A DNA stretch of 64,000 nucleotides from Nitrosomonas oligotropha. Lineage in GTDB: Bacteria; Pseudomonadota; Gammaproteobacteria; Burkholderiales; Nitrosomonadaceae. Positions 9,941 to 19,138 of this stretch are shown here, in pieces. Both the position numbers and the translations under genes were made by a program. The notes under the pieces are model-generated. The model saw nothing but the letters and a program-made list of their open reading frames with translations, made no database searches and had not been told where the DNA came from. Location of the stretch: the NCBI RefSeq assembly GCF_009833085.1, contig NZ_QRBZ01000010.1, positions 1 through 64,000 of the forward strand, written 5' to 3'. The first letter of the stretch is position 1, and the number at the start of each line of letters is the position of its first letter.

Positions 9941-10714
9941 TCAATGGTTACCTTCGTTCAGAATTTTTTCCTTCTGCTGTTCAAATTCCTGTTCCGTCAG
10001 AGCCCCTTGGTCGCGCAGTTGTTGTAACCGTTCCAATGCCGACAAGTGACGATGTCTCTGCACGGGAATGCCGGTGTCTAATTCAGCGGAGGCAACCGGC
10101 CCGGCTTTTACCAAGCCAAGAAATTTTCCTATTTTGGCGAGCACCACTTTGATCAAGTACCATAACTTCGGCAGTAACCAAATGGCAATACCGATAAAAA
10201 TGGCCAGCAGGATGAGAAAGATTTCCGGGTGCCTCACTGCAGTCCACATGCCTGAGAACACCATAAAATCCCCCGTGAGCGAGGCTGACCAGTTGGTAAA
10301 AGGTTCGGGCGAGGTATTGATCAACAACCTTGTTCCTGCTTTGGTTGCATGACTTGTAGCAGCCAAGCTGCCTCCCAGAATACCCGCTGCAATCTCAAGC
10401 GCCGGTGTCACATCGCCGACCGCGCCAGCCGCCAGCATGGCGCCAGCCGGAATACGCACGAACGTCTGAATGGAATCCCAAGCGGAATCCATTCCGGGTA
10501 TTTTGTCGATAAAAAATTCAATGAAATACATCACGGCTGCGGCGCCGATCACCAACGGATCTTCCAATACCGTCAGCTCGGCTGGCAAGTCGATATGACC
10601 GGTCGAACCGCCCCAGCCCAGCACCAGCAGAACCGCATACAGATTGATGCCGCTCGCCCAGGAAACACCCATCATCAAGGCGATTGTCGTGAGTAATGCT
10701 TCGTAATTTTCCAT
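9941..10714 (-). CDS. DUF4126-type membrane protein with C-terminal SHOCT motif
   Basis: This 257-residue protein has several hydrophobic segments (about residues 7-33, 52-70, 92-115, 160-190) and glycine-rich turns typical of DUF4126. The last 35 residues read as a SHOCT short helical domain (LEQLRDQGALTEQEFEQQKE-like), a putative oligomerisation motif. Its function is unknown. It ends 88 bases from earP and may be co-transcribed with it, but no shared role is evident. Confidence 0.75.
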   Translation of the reverse strand: MENYEALLTTIALMMGVSWASGINLYAVLLVLGWGGSTGHIDLPAELTVLEDPLVIGAAAVMYFIEFFIDKIPGMDSAWDSIQTFVRIPAGAMLAAGAVGDVTPALEIAAGILGGSLAATSHATKAGTRLLINTSPEPFTNWSASLTGDFMVFSGMWTAVRHPEIFLILLAIFIGIAIWLLPKLWYLIKVVLAKIGKFLGLVKAGPVASAELDTGIPVQRHRHLSALERLQQLRDQGALTEQEFEQQKEKILNEGNH

Positions 10715-10762
10715 AATCTGATTTTCTTAATGATTACCTAAGCTTATTCTTAATAGTGCAGA

Positions 10763-11203
10763 TCAGCCGCCACGGATCAGAAGGATCGGGATATCCGCCG
10801 TGCGCACGACCCCTTCGGCCACACTGCCCAGCAGCATACGGCTAAAACCGGACCGGCCGTGGGTCCCTACAATGATCAGATCCGCTTGCGCATTTTTCGC
10901 TTCGGCGGTAATCACATGAGCGACTCGCTCTCCATTGGCTTCGAGTAACTTTGTCTCCACCGGCACCCCGGCTTGCTTCAATTTCATCTGTGCTTCGGCA
11001 AGCATTTTCTCGCCGCTGTGTTTCAACGAATCCACCAGTTCGGCATAATTGAGATAATTCTCTTCATCAAAATACCCGATTTCCTCCAGTACATGCACCA
11101 CTTCCACCCGTGCCTTGTGCTGTTGCGCAAATTTAATCGCCTCGGTCACTGCGCGCCCGGATGTTGCACTGCCGTCAACCGGCACTAAAATTCTCTGATA
11201 CAT
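10763..11203 (-). CDS. Universal stress protein (UspA family)
   Basis: This 146-residue single Usp domain starts MYQRILVPVDGSATS. It carries the ATP-binding signature GTHGRSGFSRMLLGSVAEGV near the C-terminus (G-2x-G-9x-G-S/T type), so it is expected to bind ATP. It is a cytoplasmic stress-associated protein and the exact role cannot be told. A weak purine-rich ribosome site (GGGGGT) precedes the start. Confidence 0.9.
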   Translation of the reverse strand: MYQRILVPVDGSATSGRAVTEAIKFAQQHKARVEVVHVLEEIGYFDEENYLNYAELVDSLKHSGEKMLAEAQMKLKQAGVPVETKLLEANGERVAHVITAEAKNAQADLIIVGTHGRSGFSRMLLGSVAEGVVRTADIPILLIRGG

Positions 11204-11545
11204 AACACCCCCGTAAAAGTAGTAATATATTCAGGAGCTTTAGCAAAATGAAAAAGTTTGCACACAGCCTGGATATGGACAGTATCGCATTGTATTTTGA
11301 AACCATAAAAATGCATACAGCGAATTTCTTTCTCCCAGTATGTCGAACACCTGGAAAACCGGCCGATTCTTCAGTACACTTGATTTTGGTAGCTTTTGCG
11401 TTCTTTATGAATGCTTGATTTACCGGATTATCAAATAATCAACTGAGAATCTTATTTTTCTCGTATCCACTGAAACCCATCGCATTTTATTATTCGTAGC
11501 CAGAACCGGTACGGATACGGCGATAAAATCTACCGGGAAGATAGT
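11204..11545. other. Intergenic region between divergent usp and SH3 genes
   Basis: About 340 bases lie between divergent genes. No supported ORF, strong hairpin or repeat was found. It must hold promoters for both genes, but none is clear enough to assign. Confidence 0.4.
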
Positions 11546-12376
11546 ATGCTGAATCAGTCAGAATTACAGAACAATAAGACGATAAAGTTTTGGTTTCATG
11601 CACCATCGCCGCATCTTTATAGAAAGGCTGATTCATTATCGAATCTACCGATTGTTATCATTATTGCCCTGAATTTTGCCGGATGCGCTTCCCAGGAGCA
11701 GCTTCCCGCGCCGGTTATTGAAACAGCGCCCGTCACTTCTTCACAGGAAGAAAATCTGCGCAAGGAAGTTGCCCGCCTGGAAAAATTGCTGGCGGAAAAA
11801 GACGAATTAATCAAGAACCAGCAGATACGCCAGCAAAATCAGGCGCAAGTGCTGCGGGAAGTCAACAAGGAAGCAACCCGGGCACAAGTAAAGCTGCACA
11901 GACTCGCAACCAAACCCGGCACGGCTTCTGCCATCGCGGAAACCGAGGTGGCGCTGGCCAATCTGAAACAAACGAAAGTTTCTCCAGCGGACCAAGTGCT
12001 GCAAATTCAGGCCAAGCATTTGGTCGATACCGCTTCAGTGCTATTTGCCAAGGATCAGTATGCCTCGGCCATGAATTATATTACCCAGGCCAAGCAATTA
12101 ATCAGTTCGATCACAACCCCAAATCACAAAAAAACAACCGATGAAAATAACTCACTGCTGGAATTTCATACACCGATAAAACTGCACACCAAAGCAAACA
12201 TCAATTTACGCAAACTGCCAAGCGCAAAGTCGCAATTACTGGCCACATTGAAAAAGAATACCGTGGTTATAGCGAATGCCAGTCAGGGTTCATGGCTACG
12301 CGTTAAAGTCGACGAGAAACAAGGCTGGGTTCTCAATACCGGTCTTGAGGCGGGCAAAAACAACCAACCTTATTAG
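11546..12376 (+). CDS. SH3b-domain putative lipoprotein with coiled coil
   Basis: This 276-residue protein has a hydrophobic segment (about 34-46) ending in a lipobox-like FAGC, followed by a Pro/Thr-rich stretch and a coiled coil (about 68-105). A bacterial SH3 domain (about 208-270; INLRKLPS, GSWLRVKV, GWVLNTGL) completes it. SH3b domains often bind cell-wall peptides, so a periplasmic role at the wall is plausible. The signal region is unusually far from the ATG, so the true start may be internal. A GGGAAG ribosome site supports the ATG given. Confidence 0.65.
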   Translation: MLNQSELQNNKTIKFWFHAPSPHLYRKADSLSNLPIVIIIALNFAGCASQEQLPAPVIETAPVTSSQEENLRKEVARLEKLLAEKDELIKNQQIRQQNQAQVLREVNKEATRAQVKLHRLATKPGTASAIAETEVALANLKQTKVSPADQVLQIQAKHLVDTASVLFAKDQYASAMNYITQAKQLISSITTPNHKKTTDENNSLLEFHTPIKLHTKANINLRKLPSAKSQLLATLKKNTVVIANASQGSWLRVKVDEKQGWVLNTGLEAGKNNQPY

Positions 12377-12495
12377 CAGCCCGTTGAGAAACATTCCGAG
12401 GGGTAATGCCGGCAAGAAAGCGCAGTTTAGGCGTGATGATGCAGATAAGTTTGCTGCTAACACCGCAGCCGCAACGCAAAACGTTTTTCAGCGCG

Positions 12496-14166
12496 CTATG
12501 TGACCGGATCGGATTTAGGCTGTACGCAATACACTCGGTCGCGCCCCGAGCGCTTGGCTTCATACAACGCACCGTCGACCCTGGATAACAAAATGGTCAG
12601 CGATACATCTTCCGGTTCGCTTTGAATGACGCCGATACTGAGCGTTACTTTGAGTGTCTTGTTGATCGTGCCGCAATGCACGTTTGCCGCATGCGCCCGG
12701 ATGCGCTCCGCTGTCTTCAGCGCCTCACTGATCGCGGTATCCGCCAGAATGATAATGAATTCGTCGCCGCCGAAACGGGCTGCAAAATCGACGTTACGGA
12801 TCGATTGCGAGATCTTTTTTGCGATCCCTGCAATGATTTCATCGCCGGCGACATGGCCGAGACTATCGTTCAATGTTTTGAAATGATCGACATCGATCAT
12901 CAGGACCGAAAACGGACGCTTGTTCCGCTCGTACCGCGCCAGCTGGTCATTGATGATGGCATTCAGTTTATTGCGGTTAAACAATCCCGTCAGGCTGTCG
13001 GTAACCGACAGCGTTTCCAAGAGCGCATTCTTTTGCTGCATGGCGGCGCTCGCTTCATCGATTTTCGCTTGATCCAGACGCAATTGATTTGTCATCTGAT
13101 TGAACATCTGCGTCAGCTGCCCGAGCTCATTGCGCTGTGTACTCGTCAGTTCAACGTTAAGATCGCCTTGCACAATTTTCCCGGTGGCGTCGATCAATCT
13201 TCGCAATGGAACGACAATCGCATGACTCATTTGGAAAGCGATAGCGGCGACCACCAGGATGATGATACTGATCAGACCAACGAATAAATTGCGCTGCTGT
13301 TCCCAAAACGCATAGATCAATTGATGACTTCTGGTTGCAATAATAGTAATCAGCGGTTTTTCCGACACATACGCCAGACCGGCCACTTTTTCCTGCCGTG
13401 GCCCCTGGAATATCTCGTATTCTCCCGGATTATTGCGCAACCGCTCTATTACGACGGGATCAAGCGACACCGGGTTTTCCGGATTGACAATTGCGGCATC
13501 GCTGGCCAGCATGACGTTGCCATCCTTGTCCAGGAGCAGAACATCGCCAGGCGGCGATTTGATCTTATCCTTTAAATTTGACTGTATATCGCGCAAATCA
13601 AACGTCACGATCAGCGCGCCCAAAATAAAATCGTCCACCGACAATATGGGCACCGCGATGCTCAGTACGGCCGTTGCATAATCCGCATTCCACTGCGGTG
13701 GCCCGACGACTTCTCCTTGACTCGACGCGTCTTGCGGCCAATTCGGCGAAAGCGTGACCGGGAAAGGCGATTCCACGTTGCTCGCGAGTATTCCCCCTTC
13801 CACATCGACCACCGTTAATTCCAGAACGGTTTCCAGCCGCTTATGCACGGATTGCAGGTACAGTTCCAGTCCCTTGCGCTGCACTTTGAGTTTGTTTTTC
13901 CGCGCTTTGGCTTGATTGTCTCTCGACAATCCCTCGATCAGAATTTTCGATGTCGCCAGTTCCCGGACCGTAAGAACCTGCTCCTTGATCCACAGCTCCA
14001 GTTCCCGGCTGGCATAATTGGCCAAAGCACGCAACTCGCGGGTGACATTCTCGTTGATCATCGTTTCGTTTTGTTGAAACGACAAAATACCCAATCCCAG
14101 TGAAGGAATCAGTGTGGCCAGAATGGAAAAAACGATAATCTTGCTTTTGATGCTTCTCAAGATCAA
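12496..14166 (-). CDS. Membrane-bound diguanylate cyclase (sensor, HAMP, GGDEF)
   Basis: In this 556-residue protein, an N-terminal TM helix (about 9-30) and a second one (about 288-312) enclose a large periplasmic region of the Cache type. A HAMP domain (about 313-365), a short coiled coil and a GGDEF domain follow. The active-site GGDEF is intact at 466-470 and an RxxD inhibitory site (RNVD, 457-460) precedes it by 5 residues. It should make cyclic di-GMP under product inhibition. The signal sensed is unknown. Confidence 0.9.
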   Translation of the reverse strand: MILRSIKSKIIVFSILATLIPSLGLGILSFQQNETMINENVTRELRALANYASRELELWIKEQVLTVRELATSKILIEGLSRDNQAKARKNKLKVQRKGLELYLQSVHKRLETVLELTVVDVEGGILASNVESPFPVTLSPNWPQDASSQGEVVGPPQWNADYATAVLSIAVPILSVDDFILGALIVTFDLRDIQSNLKDKIKSPPGDVLLLDKDGNVMLASDAAIVNPENPVSLDPVVIERLRNNPGEYEIFQGPRQEKVAGLAYVSEKPLITIIATRSHQLIYAFWEQQRNLFVGLISIIILVVAAIAFQMSHAIVVPLRRLIDATGKIVQGDLNVELTSTQRNELGQLTQMFNQMTNQLRLDQAKIDEASAAMQQKNALLETLSVTDSLTGLFNRNKLNAIINDQLARYERNKRPFSVLMIDVDHFKTLNDSLGHVAGDEIIAGIAKKISQSIRNVDFAARFGGDEFIIILADTAISEALKTAERIRAHAANVHCGTINKTLKVTLSIGVIQSEPEDVSLTILLSRVDGALYEAKRSGRDRVYCVQPKSDPVT

Positions 14167-14186
14167 TCCCGCAAGGTTATTGAGAA

Positions 14187-14612
14187 CTATGCTGTATGAA
14201 GTGCAACCGGCTGTTTATCCGGGTAATTACTCATCTGATAACCCTGCCACAAGCGGCCTGCGATGAACGTCGCAATGGCATTGGCCTGCTGTTGCAGGTT
14301 CGGATTGCCCAGTTCCCCGGTTGTCTCTTTGAACAGTTGCAACCAGCGTTCAAACAAAGCCGCATTGAGATCGGGCAAGGCAATATGCTTAGGCATCGGC
14401 GCGCCGCGGAACCGGCTGGTGCCGCGCAATTGCGCCGACCAGAAATTGATCATCTGCACAAAATGCGCATCCCAATCGATGACATGCGCCTCGAAAATGG
14501 GTCCCAGCCCGGGATCTTTCCGGGCTTTTGCGTAAAATGTATGAACCAGGTTTGCTATTTCTTCTTCAGTATATAAACTAGGATCCGGCATTGGAAATGG
14601 CGATTGACTCAT
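14187..14612 (-). CDS. Group III truncated hemoglobin
   Basis: This 141-residue protein matches the trHb3 type: an early FYAKARKDPGLGPIF segment, then FWSAQLRGTSRFRG and PMPKHIAL. His in PKHIAL is the likely proximal haem ligand. The ERWLQLFKET segment follows. Members bind O2 or NO in the cytoplasm and are often linked to nitrosative stress, which would suit an ammonia oxidiser; that link is inference. It is transcribed away from malic enzyme. Confidence 0.87.
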   Translation of the reverse strand: MSQSPFPMPDPSLYTEEEIANLVHTFYAKARKDPGLGPIFEAHVIDWDAHFVQMINFWSAQLRGTSRFRGAPMPKHIALPDLNAALFERWLQLFKETTGELGNPNLQQQANAIATFIAGRLWQGYQMSNYPDKQPVALHTA

Positions 14613-14831
14613 AATGTATTGAAATTACCTCAGTGCTGATTAGAAAGAATTAATCCATGGCTGGGATGGATTGTAACTGTGTTCCGCAGATACCATTGTC
14701 AAGCGTATCTGATGATGGAAACTAGTTTATCTTCGGTTTTCCGGATTGTCCAACTTTGCAGCAAATTAAGCGGTTTTGTAGCGCACCAGCCATGGCAAAC
14801 CCCGCCGGCTATTAGGGAGATAGGGATCAAA

Positions 14832-16442
14832 ATGAAAAATTTATACGGCAAAGCGTTGTTGGTCGATCCGGGACTCACAAAATCAACGGCATTTACGCGG
14901 GAAGAGCGCGAGCGGTTCGGTTTGCGGGGATTACTGCCCTATGAAGTGGGCAGCATACACAAACAAATCGAACGCGTCTTAGGCAGTATGCGCTGCAAAA
15001 GCAGTGACATAGAAAAATATATCTTTCTCAATGCCTTGCTGGAACGCAACCAGCGGCTTTTTTACCGCACCATGATCGACCACATCGAAGAAATCATGCC
15101 GTTGGTCTACACCCCCACGGTCGGCGAAGCCTGCAAAGAATTTGCGCACATCTTCAGAAAACCGCAGGGATTCTATATCACTCCTGAGGATCGCGGAGAA
15201 ATCGCCACGATTCTGAAAAATTGGCCGGAAGAAGATATACGCGTCATTGTCGTGACGGATGGAGAGCGCATCCTCGGTTTGGGCGATTTGGGCGCGAATG
15301 GCATGGGCATACCGATCGGCAAGGTTGCTTTGTACGTCGCCTGCGCCGGGATTCATCCGGCGCAATGCATGCCGGTCATGCTCGATGTCGGCACGAATAA
15401 CGTAGCATTACGCGAAGATCCGCTTTACCTGGGTTATCCCCATCCCCGCATTGACGCTGCAACCTACCGTGCGCTGGTCGACGAATTCGTCCAGGCCGTG
15501 CAATTACGTTTCCCCAATGCCGTCATACAATTCGAGGATTTCCTGACACCGCACGCGTTTGAATTTCTGGAACGCTACAGCGGACAAGTGCGCTGCTTCA
15601 ACGACGATATCCAGGGCACTGCCGCCGTGACGCTGGCAGGCATTTACACCTCATGCCGCATTACCGGAAAGAAATTCGCCGATTTGAACATCATGTTTCT
15701 CGGTACCGGATCGGCCGCCAGCGGAACCGCCGAATTGGTTGTGGATGCGTTCGTCAAAGCCGGTCTCAGCGAAGCAGAAGCGCGAAAACGGTTGTGGTTC
15801 ATCGACCGGAAAGGATTAATAACCACAGCGAACGACAACATCAAGCCGCGCATCAAACCTTTCATTCAAGCACATGCGGCGTGCAGTTTTGCCGATGCCA
15901 TCGGCGGGATCAAGCCGGATGTGTTAATTGGCGCAACCGGTGTGGCCGGTACGTTCAACGAAACGATTGTCCGCAAGATGGCGGCGGTGAATGAACGCCC
16001 GGTGATCATCGCCCTATCGAACCCGACCTCGCATACCGAATGCACCGCGGAACAAGCTTATCAGTGGAGCGACGGGCGAGTCATTTTCGCCAGCGGCAGC
16101 CCGTTTGACCCGGTGCGCTATAGAGATACCGTTTTCAAACCGGCGCAGGGAAACAACGCCTATATTTTTCCGGGCATCGGCCTGGGTGTCACCGCCAGCG
16201 CTGCGCGGCTGGTGACTCAGAGCATGTTTCTGACCGCCGCCGAGGTGCTGGCAAATACGGTAACTGATTCGGAAATCGGCAATGGCGCAGTGTATCCGGC
16301 ATTGACCCGGGTACGCGACGTATCGCTCGCAATTGCGGCCGCCGTGTGCCGGGTGGCCATGAATGAAGGATTGGCGGAAGCGGCGTTACCGGAAGATTTG
16401 AACGGCTATATCCGGTCGCTGATGTACGAGCCGGATTACTAA
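14832..16442 (+). CDS. maeA: NAD-dependent malic enzyme
   Basis: Oxidative decarboxylation of malate to pyruvate. The chosen ATG at 14832 gives 536 residues beginning MKNLYGK. A longer in-frame ORF starts at 14679, but its extra 51 residues do not resemble the family, and the sequence GGGAGATAGGGATCAAA before 14832 offers a ribosome site. Conserved segments are VVVTDGERILGLGDLGANGM (malate site), a Rossmann motif GTGSAASG, and FNDDIQGTAAV. The architecture is of the SfcA/MaeA type, without a phosphotransacetylase domain. Confidence 0.9.
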   Translation: MKNLYGKALLVDPGLTKSTAFTREERERFGLRGLLPYEVGSIHKQIERVLGSMRCKSSDIEKYIFLNALLERNQRLFYRTMIDHIEEIMPLVYTPTVGEACKEFAHIFRKPQGFYITPEDRGEIATILKNWPEEDIRVIVVTDGERILGLGDLGANGMGIPIGKVALYVACAGIHPAQCMPVMLDVGTNNVALREDPLYLGYPHPRIDAATYRALVDEFVQAVQLRFPNAVIQFEDFLTPHAFEFLERYSGQVRCFNDDIQGTAAVTLAGIYTSCRITGKKFADLNIMFLGTGSAASGTAELVVDAFVKAGLSEAEARKRLWFIDRKGLITTANDNIKPRIKPFIQAHAACSFADAIGGIKPDVLIGATGVAGTFNETIVRKMAAVNERPVIIALSNPTSHTECTAEQAYQWSDGRVIFASGSPFDPVRYRDTVFKPAQGNNAYIFPGIGLGVTASAARLVTQSMFLTAAEVLANTVTDSEIGNGAVYPALTRVRDVSLAIAAAVCRVAMNEGLAEAALPEDLNGYIRSLMYEPDY

Positions 16443-16473
16443 AACCGGTGCATTACCGTTGCACCGCTACAGT

Positions 16474-17304
16474 TCAGGCGAATAAATTGGTGACGCCGTC
16501 CAATCCGACATAATCGATCGAATACGTCGCCTGCTGTTTGACAATCGGCTTGGCATGATAAGCGATGCCAACGCCCGCCTCGGCCAGCATCGCCAGATCG
16601 TTGGCGCCGTCTCCGATGGCGATGACCTGTTCACGCGGTATTCCCAATTCCGTGCAAACTTGCTTCAGCACTTGCGCTTTGCCTTCTCTGCCGATAATTT
16701 CTCCAACCACCTTTCCAGTCAGCCGTTCATTCTCTATTTCCAGCACATTGGCAGCGGCATAATCGAGTTGCAGTTTTGTTTTGATCCGCTCGGTGAAAAA
16801 TGTAAAACCGCCGGAAATCACCATGGTCTTGATACCGGACTGCTTCGCCAGCTGTAACATTCTTTCCGCGCCCGGGCTGAGCTTCACGCGCTCATCGTAG
16901 ACTTTCTGCAAGTCACCCTGGTGCACGCCGCGCAATAAAGCCGTACGCCGTGTCAGACTTTCCTCAAAGCTGATCTCGCCGCGCATGGTTTGCACTGTGA
17001 TAGCGGCCACTTGCGGTTTGATCTGCTGCATGTCGGCAATTTCGTCAATCGACTCAATCGCCAGCAAGGTCGAATCCATATCCATGGCAATCAATTTGAA
17101 ACCGGAAAGTTTCGTTGCCGCATTTACAAACGCAAAATCCAGCTCGGCTTGCGCGCAATATTCCGGTACCGCGTCGGAATGCGTTGCGTTGGTCAATCGG
17201 AAAGCTTGCCCGGTAATCCGTTCGATAGCGTCGGCATGAGCTAACTTCGCCAGCTCGCGCAGATCGCTGTTGTTAACATCCAATCCTTGGATAATCAGAT
17301 TCAT
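16474..17304 (-). CDS. serB: Phosphoserine phosphatase SerB
   Basis: This HAD-superfamily enzyme performs the last step of serine synthesis. The 276 residues include an N-terminal ACT-like region (about 1-70), the nucleophile motif MDMDSTL with the aspartates of DxDxT, a later VISGGFTFF motif and the C-terminal GDGANDLAML metal site. All catalytic motifs look intact. It is convergent with maeA, with a 31-base gap. Confidence 0.93.
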   Translation of the reverse strand: MNLIIQGLDVNNSDLRELAKLAHADAIERITGQAFRLTNATHSDAVPEYCAQAELDFAFVNAATKLSGFKLIAMDMDSTLLAIESIDEIADMQQIKPQVAAITVQTMRGEISFEESLTRRTALLRGVHQGDLQKVYDERVKLSPGAERMLQLAKQSGIKTMVISGGFTFFTERIKTKLQLDYAAANVLEIENERLTGKVVGEIIGREGKAQVLKQVCTELGIPREQVIAIGDGANDLAMLAEAGVGIAYHAKPIVKQQATYSIDYVGLDGVTNLFA

Positions 17305-17351
17305 AAGGTCGTAAAGAGTATTAAATGCAGTATTTCAGGTTGGAAAGACTA

Positions 17352-18818
17352 TCAAGCATTACCATCCCATTCCATAATCTGATTCCGGCCCGCGTGCTTG
17401 GCGGCATAGAGCGCGGAATCGGCCGCCTTGATCAGGTCGCGCGGATCGCGTAATTGCGCCGCATTTTCCAGATATCCGGCGACACCGATCGATGCGGTGA
17501 TACGAATGGTACTGCGGCCGTCAAATTTATACGCGATATCCGCGATCGAATCTTTTAGCCGGGCAATGAGATTTCTTGAAGCCGCCACCGCCGTGCCGGG
17601 AAGAATCAAGGCAAATTCCTCTCCCCCGTAACGGCTCAGGGTGTCATCCTGACGGATTTGATCGAAAACCGTTTTAACCACCATGGCCAATAATGAATCT
17701 CCCGCAACATGACCATAGGTATCGTTAACATTCTTAAAATGATCAAGATCGATGATGGCGATCGTCAGCGGCAGATTGTATTGCACCGCCAGATTGAATT
17801 CACGCCGTAACGTTTCGTCAAAATAGGTGCGATTATAAGCGCCGGTTAAGCCATCCCGCTGCGATTTATCTTCCAGATCGCGCATCCGGGATAAATCATG
17901 AATCATCAGCAATTCTTTCGCTTCGGCGAGAATTCCACTGACTTCCGCTGGATCGTGAATGTTCATTTCAAATAAATCTTCCACCGCATTCAGCCCGACT
18001 TCCATGATTTTAATCACGTCGATGAGAACATTCGCGTCAAATCCGAGCCAGTCTTGCGCCGCTTGGTTTAACGCGGTCATTTTTTCAGCCTCATGCGGAT
18101 AGAGAAAGTAGTCCGCCAGATAGCGGGAAACCGCCAGACACGATTGCAGTGTCGGCCCCAGACTCTTGGGTTCCGGCTGCGAATGGCTATTGATGCAGGA
18201 CAACGCAATGTAATCCGGGATATGCCATCTTTTCAGCAGCGCATAACCCAGCTCATCGTGCCCCGCGCCGAATACCTCGCGCTCGCTATTCAGCAATACA
18301 TCGTGATCCGAAGTCGACGCAAAAACCTTGCCGTATTCTTCCGGCATGATGACCCAGAAAGCCAGAATGCCGATTTCTTGAATTAGCCCGGCCAGAAATA
18401 GATCGTCCAGATAATTCAGCTCGAGTTTTTCTCCCAGTGCGCGCGCCGCAAGCGCCGACGCGATGGAGCGGCGCCAAAAAATCGTACTGTCAAAAACCGC
18501 GCTCTGATTCGGCGCCGGACTTTTCATCAGTGAATGGGTCAGCGAAAAGGATAAGGCGATCACAAGAACGGTGTGCGTGCCCAGAATACTGACGGCTTGG
18601 CGGATATTGGTCGCCACCCGGCGGGATTTGTATAGCGGTGTGTTTGCTGTACGCAACAGTTTTGCCGACAGCACCGGATCCAATGAAATATACTGGCAAA
18701 CGGTACCGATATCGGCATCGGGATCATTCGCCATTTCAATTATTTTGACGGCCACAGCCGGTAAACTAGGCAACGCTGTGCAATGATTCAAACGTCTTTT
18801 CAATGCATCATCAATCAC
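17352..18818 (-). CDS. HDOD-GGDEF signalling protein (diguanylate cyclase)
   Basis: This 488-residue soluble protein has an N-terminal HDOD domain (about 12-210; related to HD phosphohydrolases but usually catalytically silent), a linker and a C-terminal GGDEF domain. The active site reads GGEEF (398-402) and an RxxD inhibitory site (RQDD) lies 5 residues before it, so cyclase activity with feedback control is expected. There are no membrane segments. It is the second cyclase within 5 kb. Confidence 0.9.
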   Translation of the reverse strand: MIDDALKRRLNHCTALPSLPAVAVKIIEMANDPDADIGTVCQYISLDPVLSAKLLRTANTPLYKSRRVATNIRQAVSILGTHTVLVIALSFSLTHSLMKSPAPNQSAVFDSTIFWRRSIASALAARALGEKLELNYLDDLFLAGLIQEIGILAFWVIMPEEYGKVFASTSDHDVLLNSEREVFGAGHDELGYALLKRWHIPDYIALSCINSHSQPEPKSLGPTLQSCLAVSRYLADYFLYPHEAEKMTALNQAAQDWLGFDANVLIDVIKIMEVGLNAVEDLFEMNIHDPAEVSGILAEAKELLMIHDLSRMRDLEDKSQRDGLTGAYNRTYFDETLRREFNLAVQYNLPLTIAIIDLDHFKNVNDTYGHVAGDSLLAMVVKTVFDQIRQDDTLSRYGGEEFALILPGTAVAASRNLIARLKDSIADIAYKFDGRSTIRITASIGVAGYLENAAQLRDPRDLIKAADSALYAAKHAGRNQIMEWDGNA

Positions 18819-19138
18819 TTATTATCCTTCGTGTTAGATAATAATCATATATTATTGAATAATATGATAATTGCTGATTATTATAAAATAAAGACAGTAT
18901 ATTAACTTATTTTAATTTATGCCATTCGCAATAATTCGCAGGCGTTTCCCGCCTATTTCCTTTACAGCAGCGCAACTATTCAGCTTTTCAATCAAGCTGA
19001 TGTTATTATGTTATTCGACGTGTGTTGACATTATTTTGCGTATGCGGGCAAAGCGATTACACGATAACCGGTTGTACTCATAGATTAAATTACATAGGCA
19101 AATGGCTCGCAAGAGCATTCTGGATGAAGGAGTTTAAT
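18819..19138. other. AT-rich intergenic region with palindrome upstream of pepA
   Basis: About 320 bases lie between divergent genes. The left half is very AT-rich and contains an inverted repeat, ATCATAT at 18844-18850 and ATATGAT at 18862-18868, flanking an 11-base AT centre that itself pairs partly. No U-tract or ORF is associated. It could be a protein-binding or bent-DNA site, but nothing specific can be claimed. Confidence 0.4.

Noticed and set aside
14679-14831. 51-residue N-terminal extension of malic enzyme
   Set aside because: It does not resemble the family, has no ribosome site, and a well-placed start at 14832 gives the normal length.
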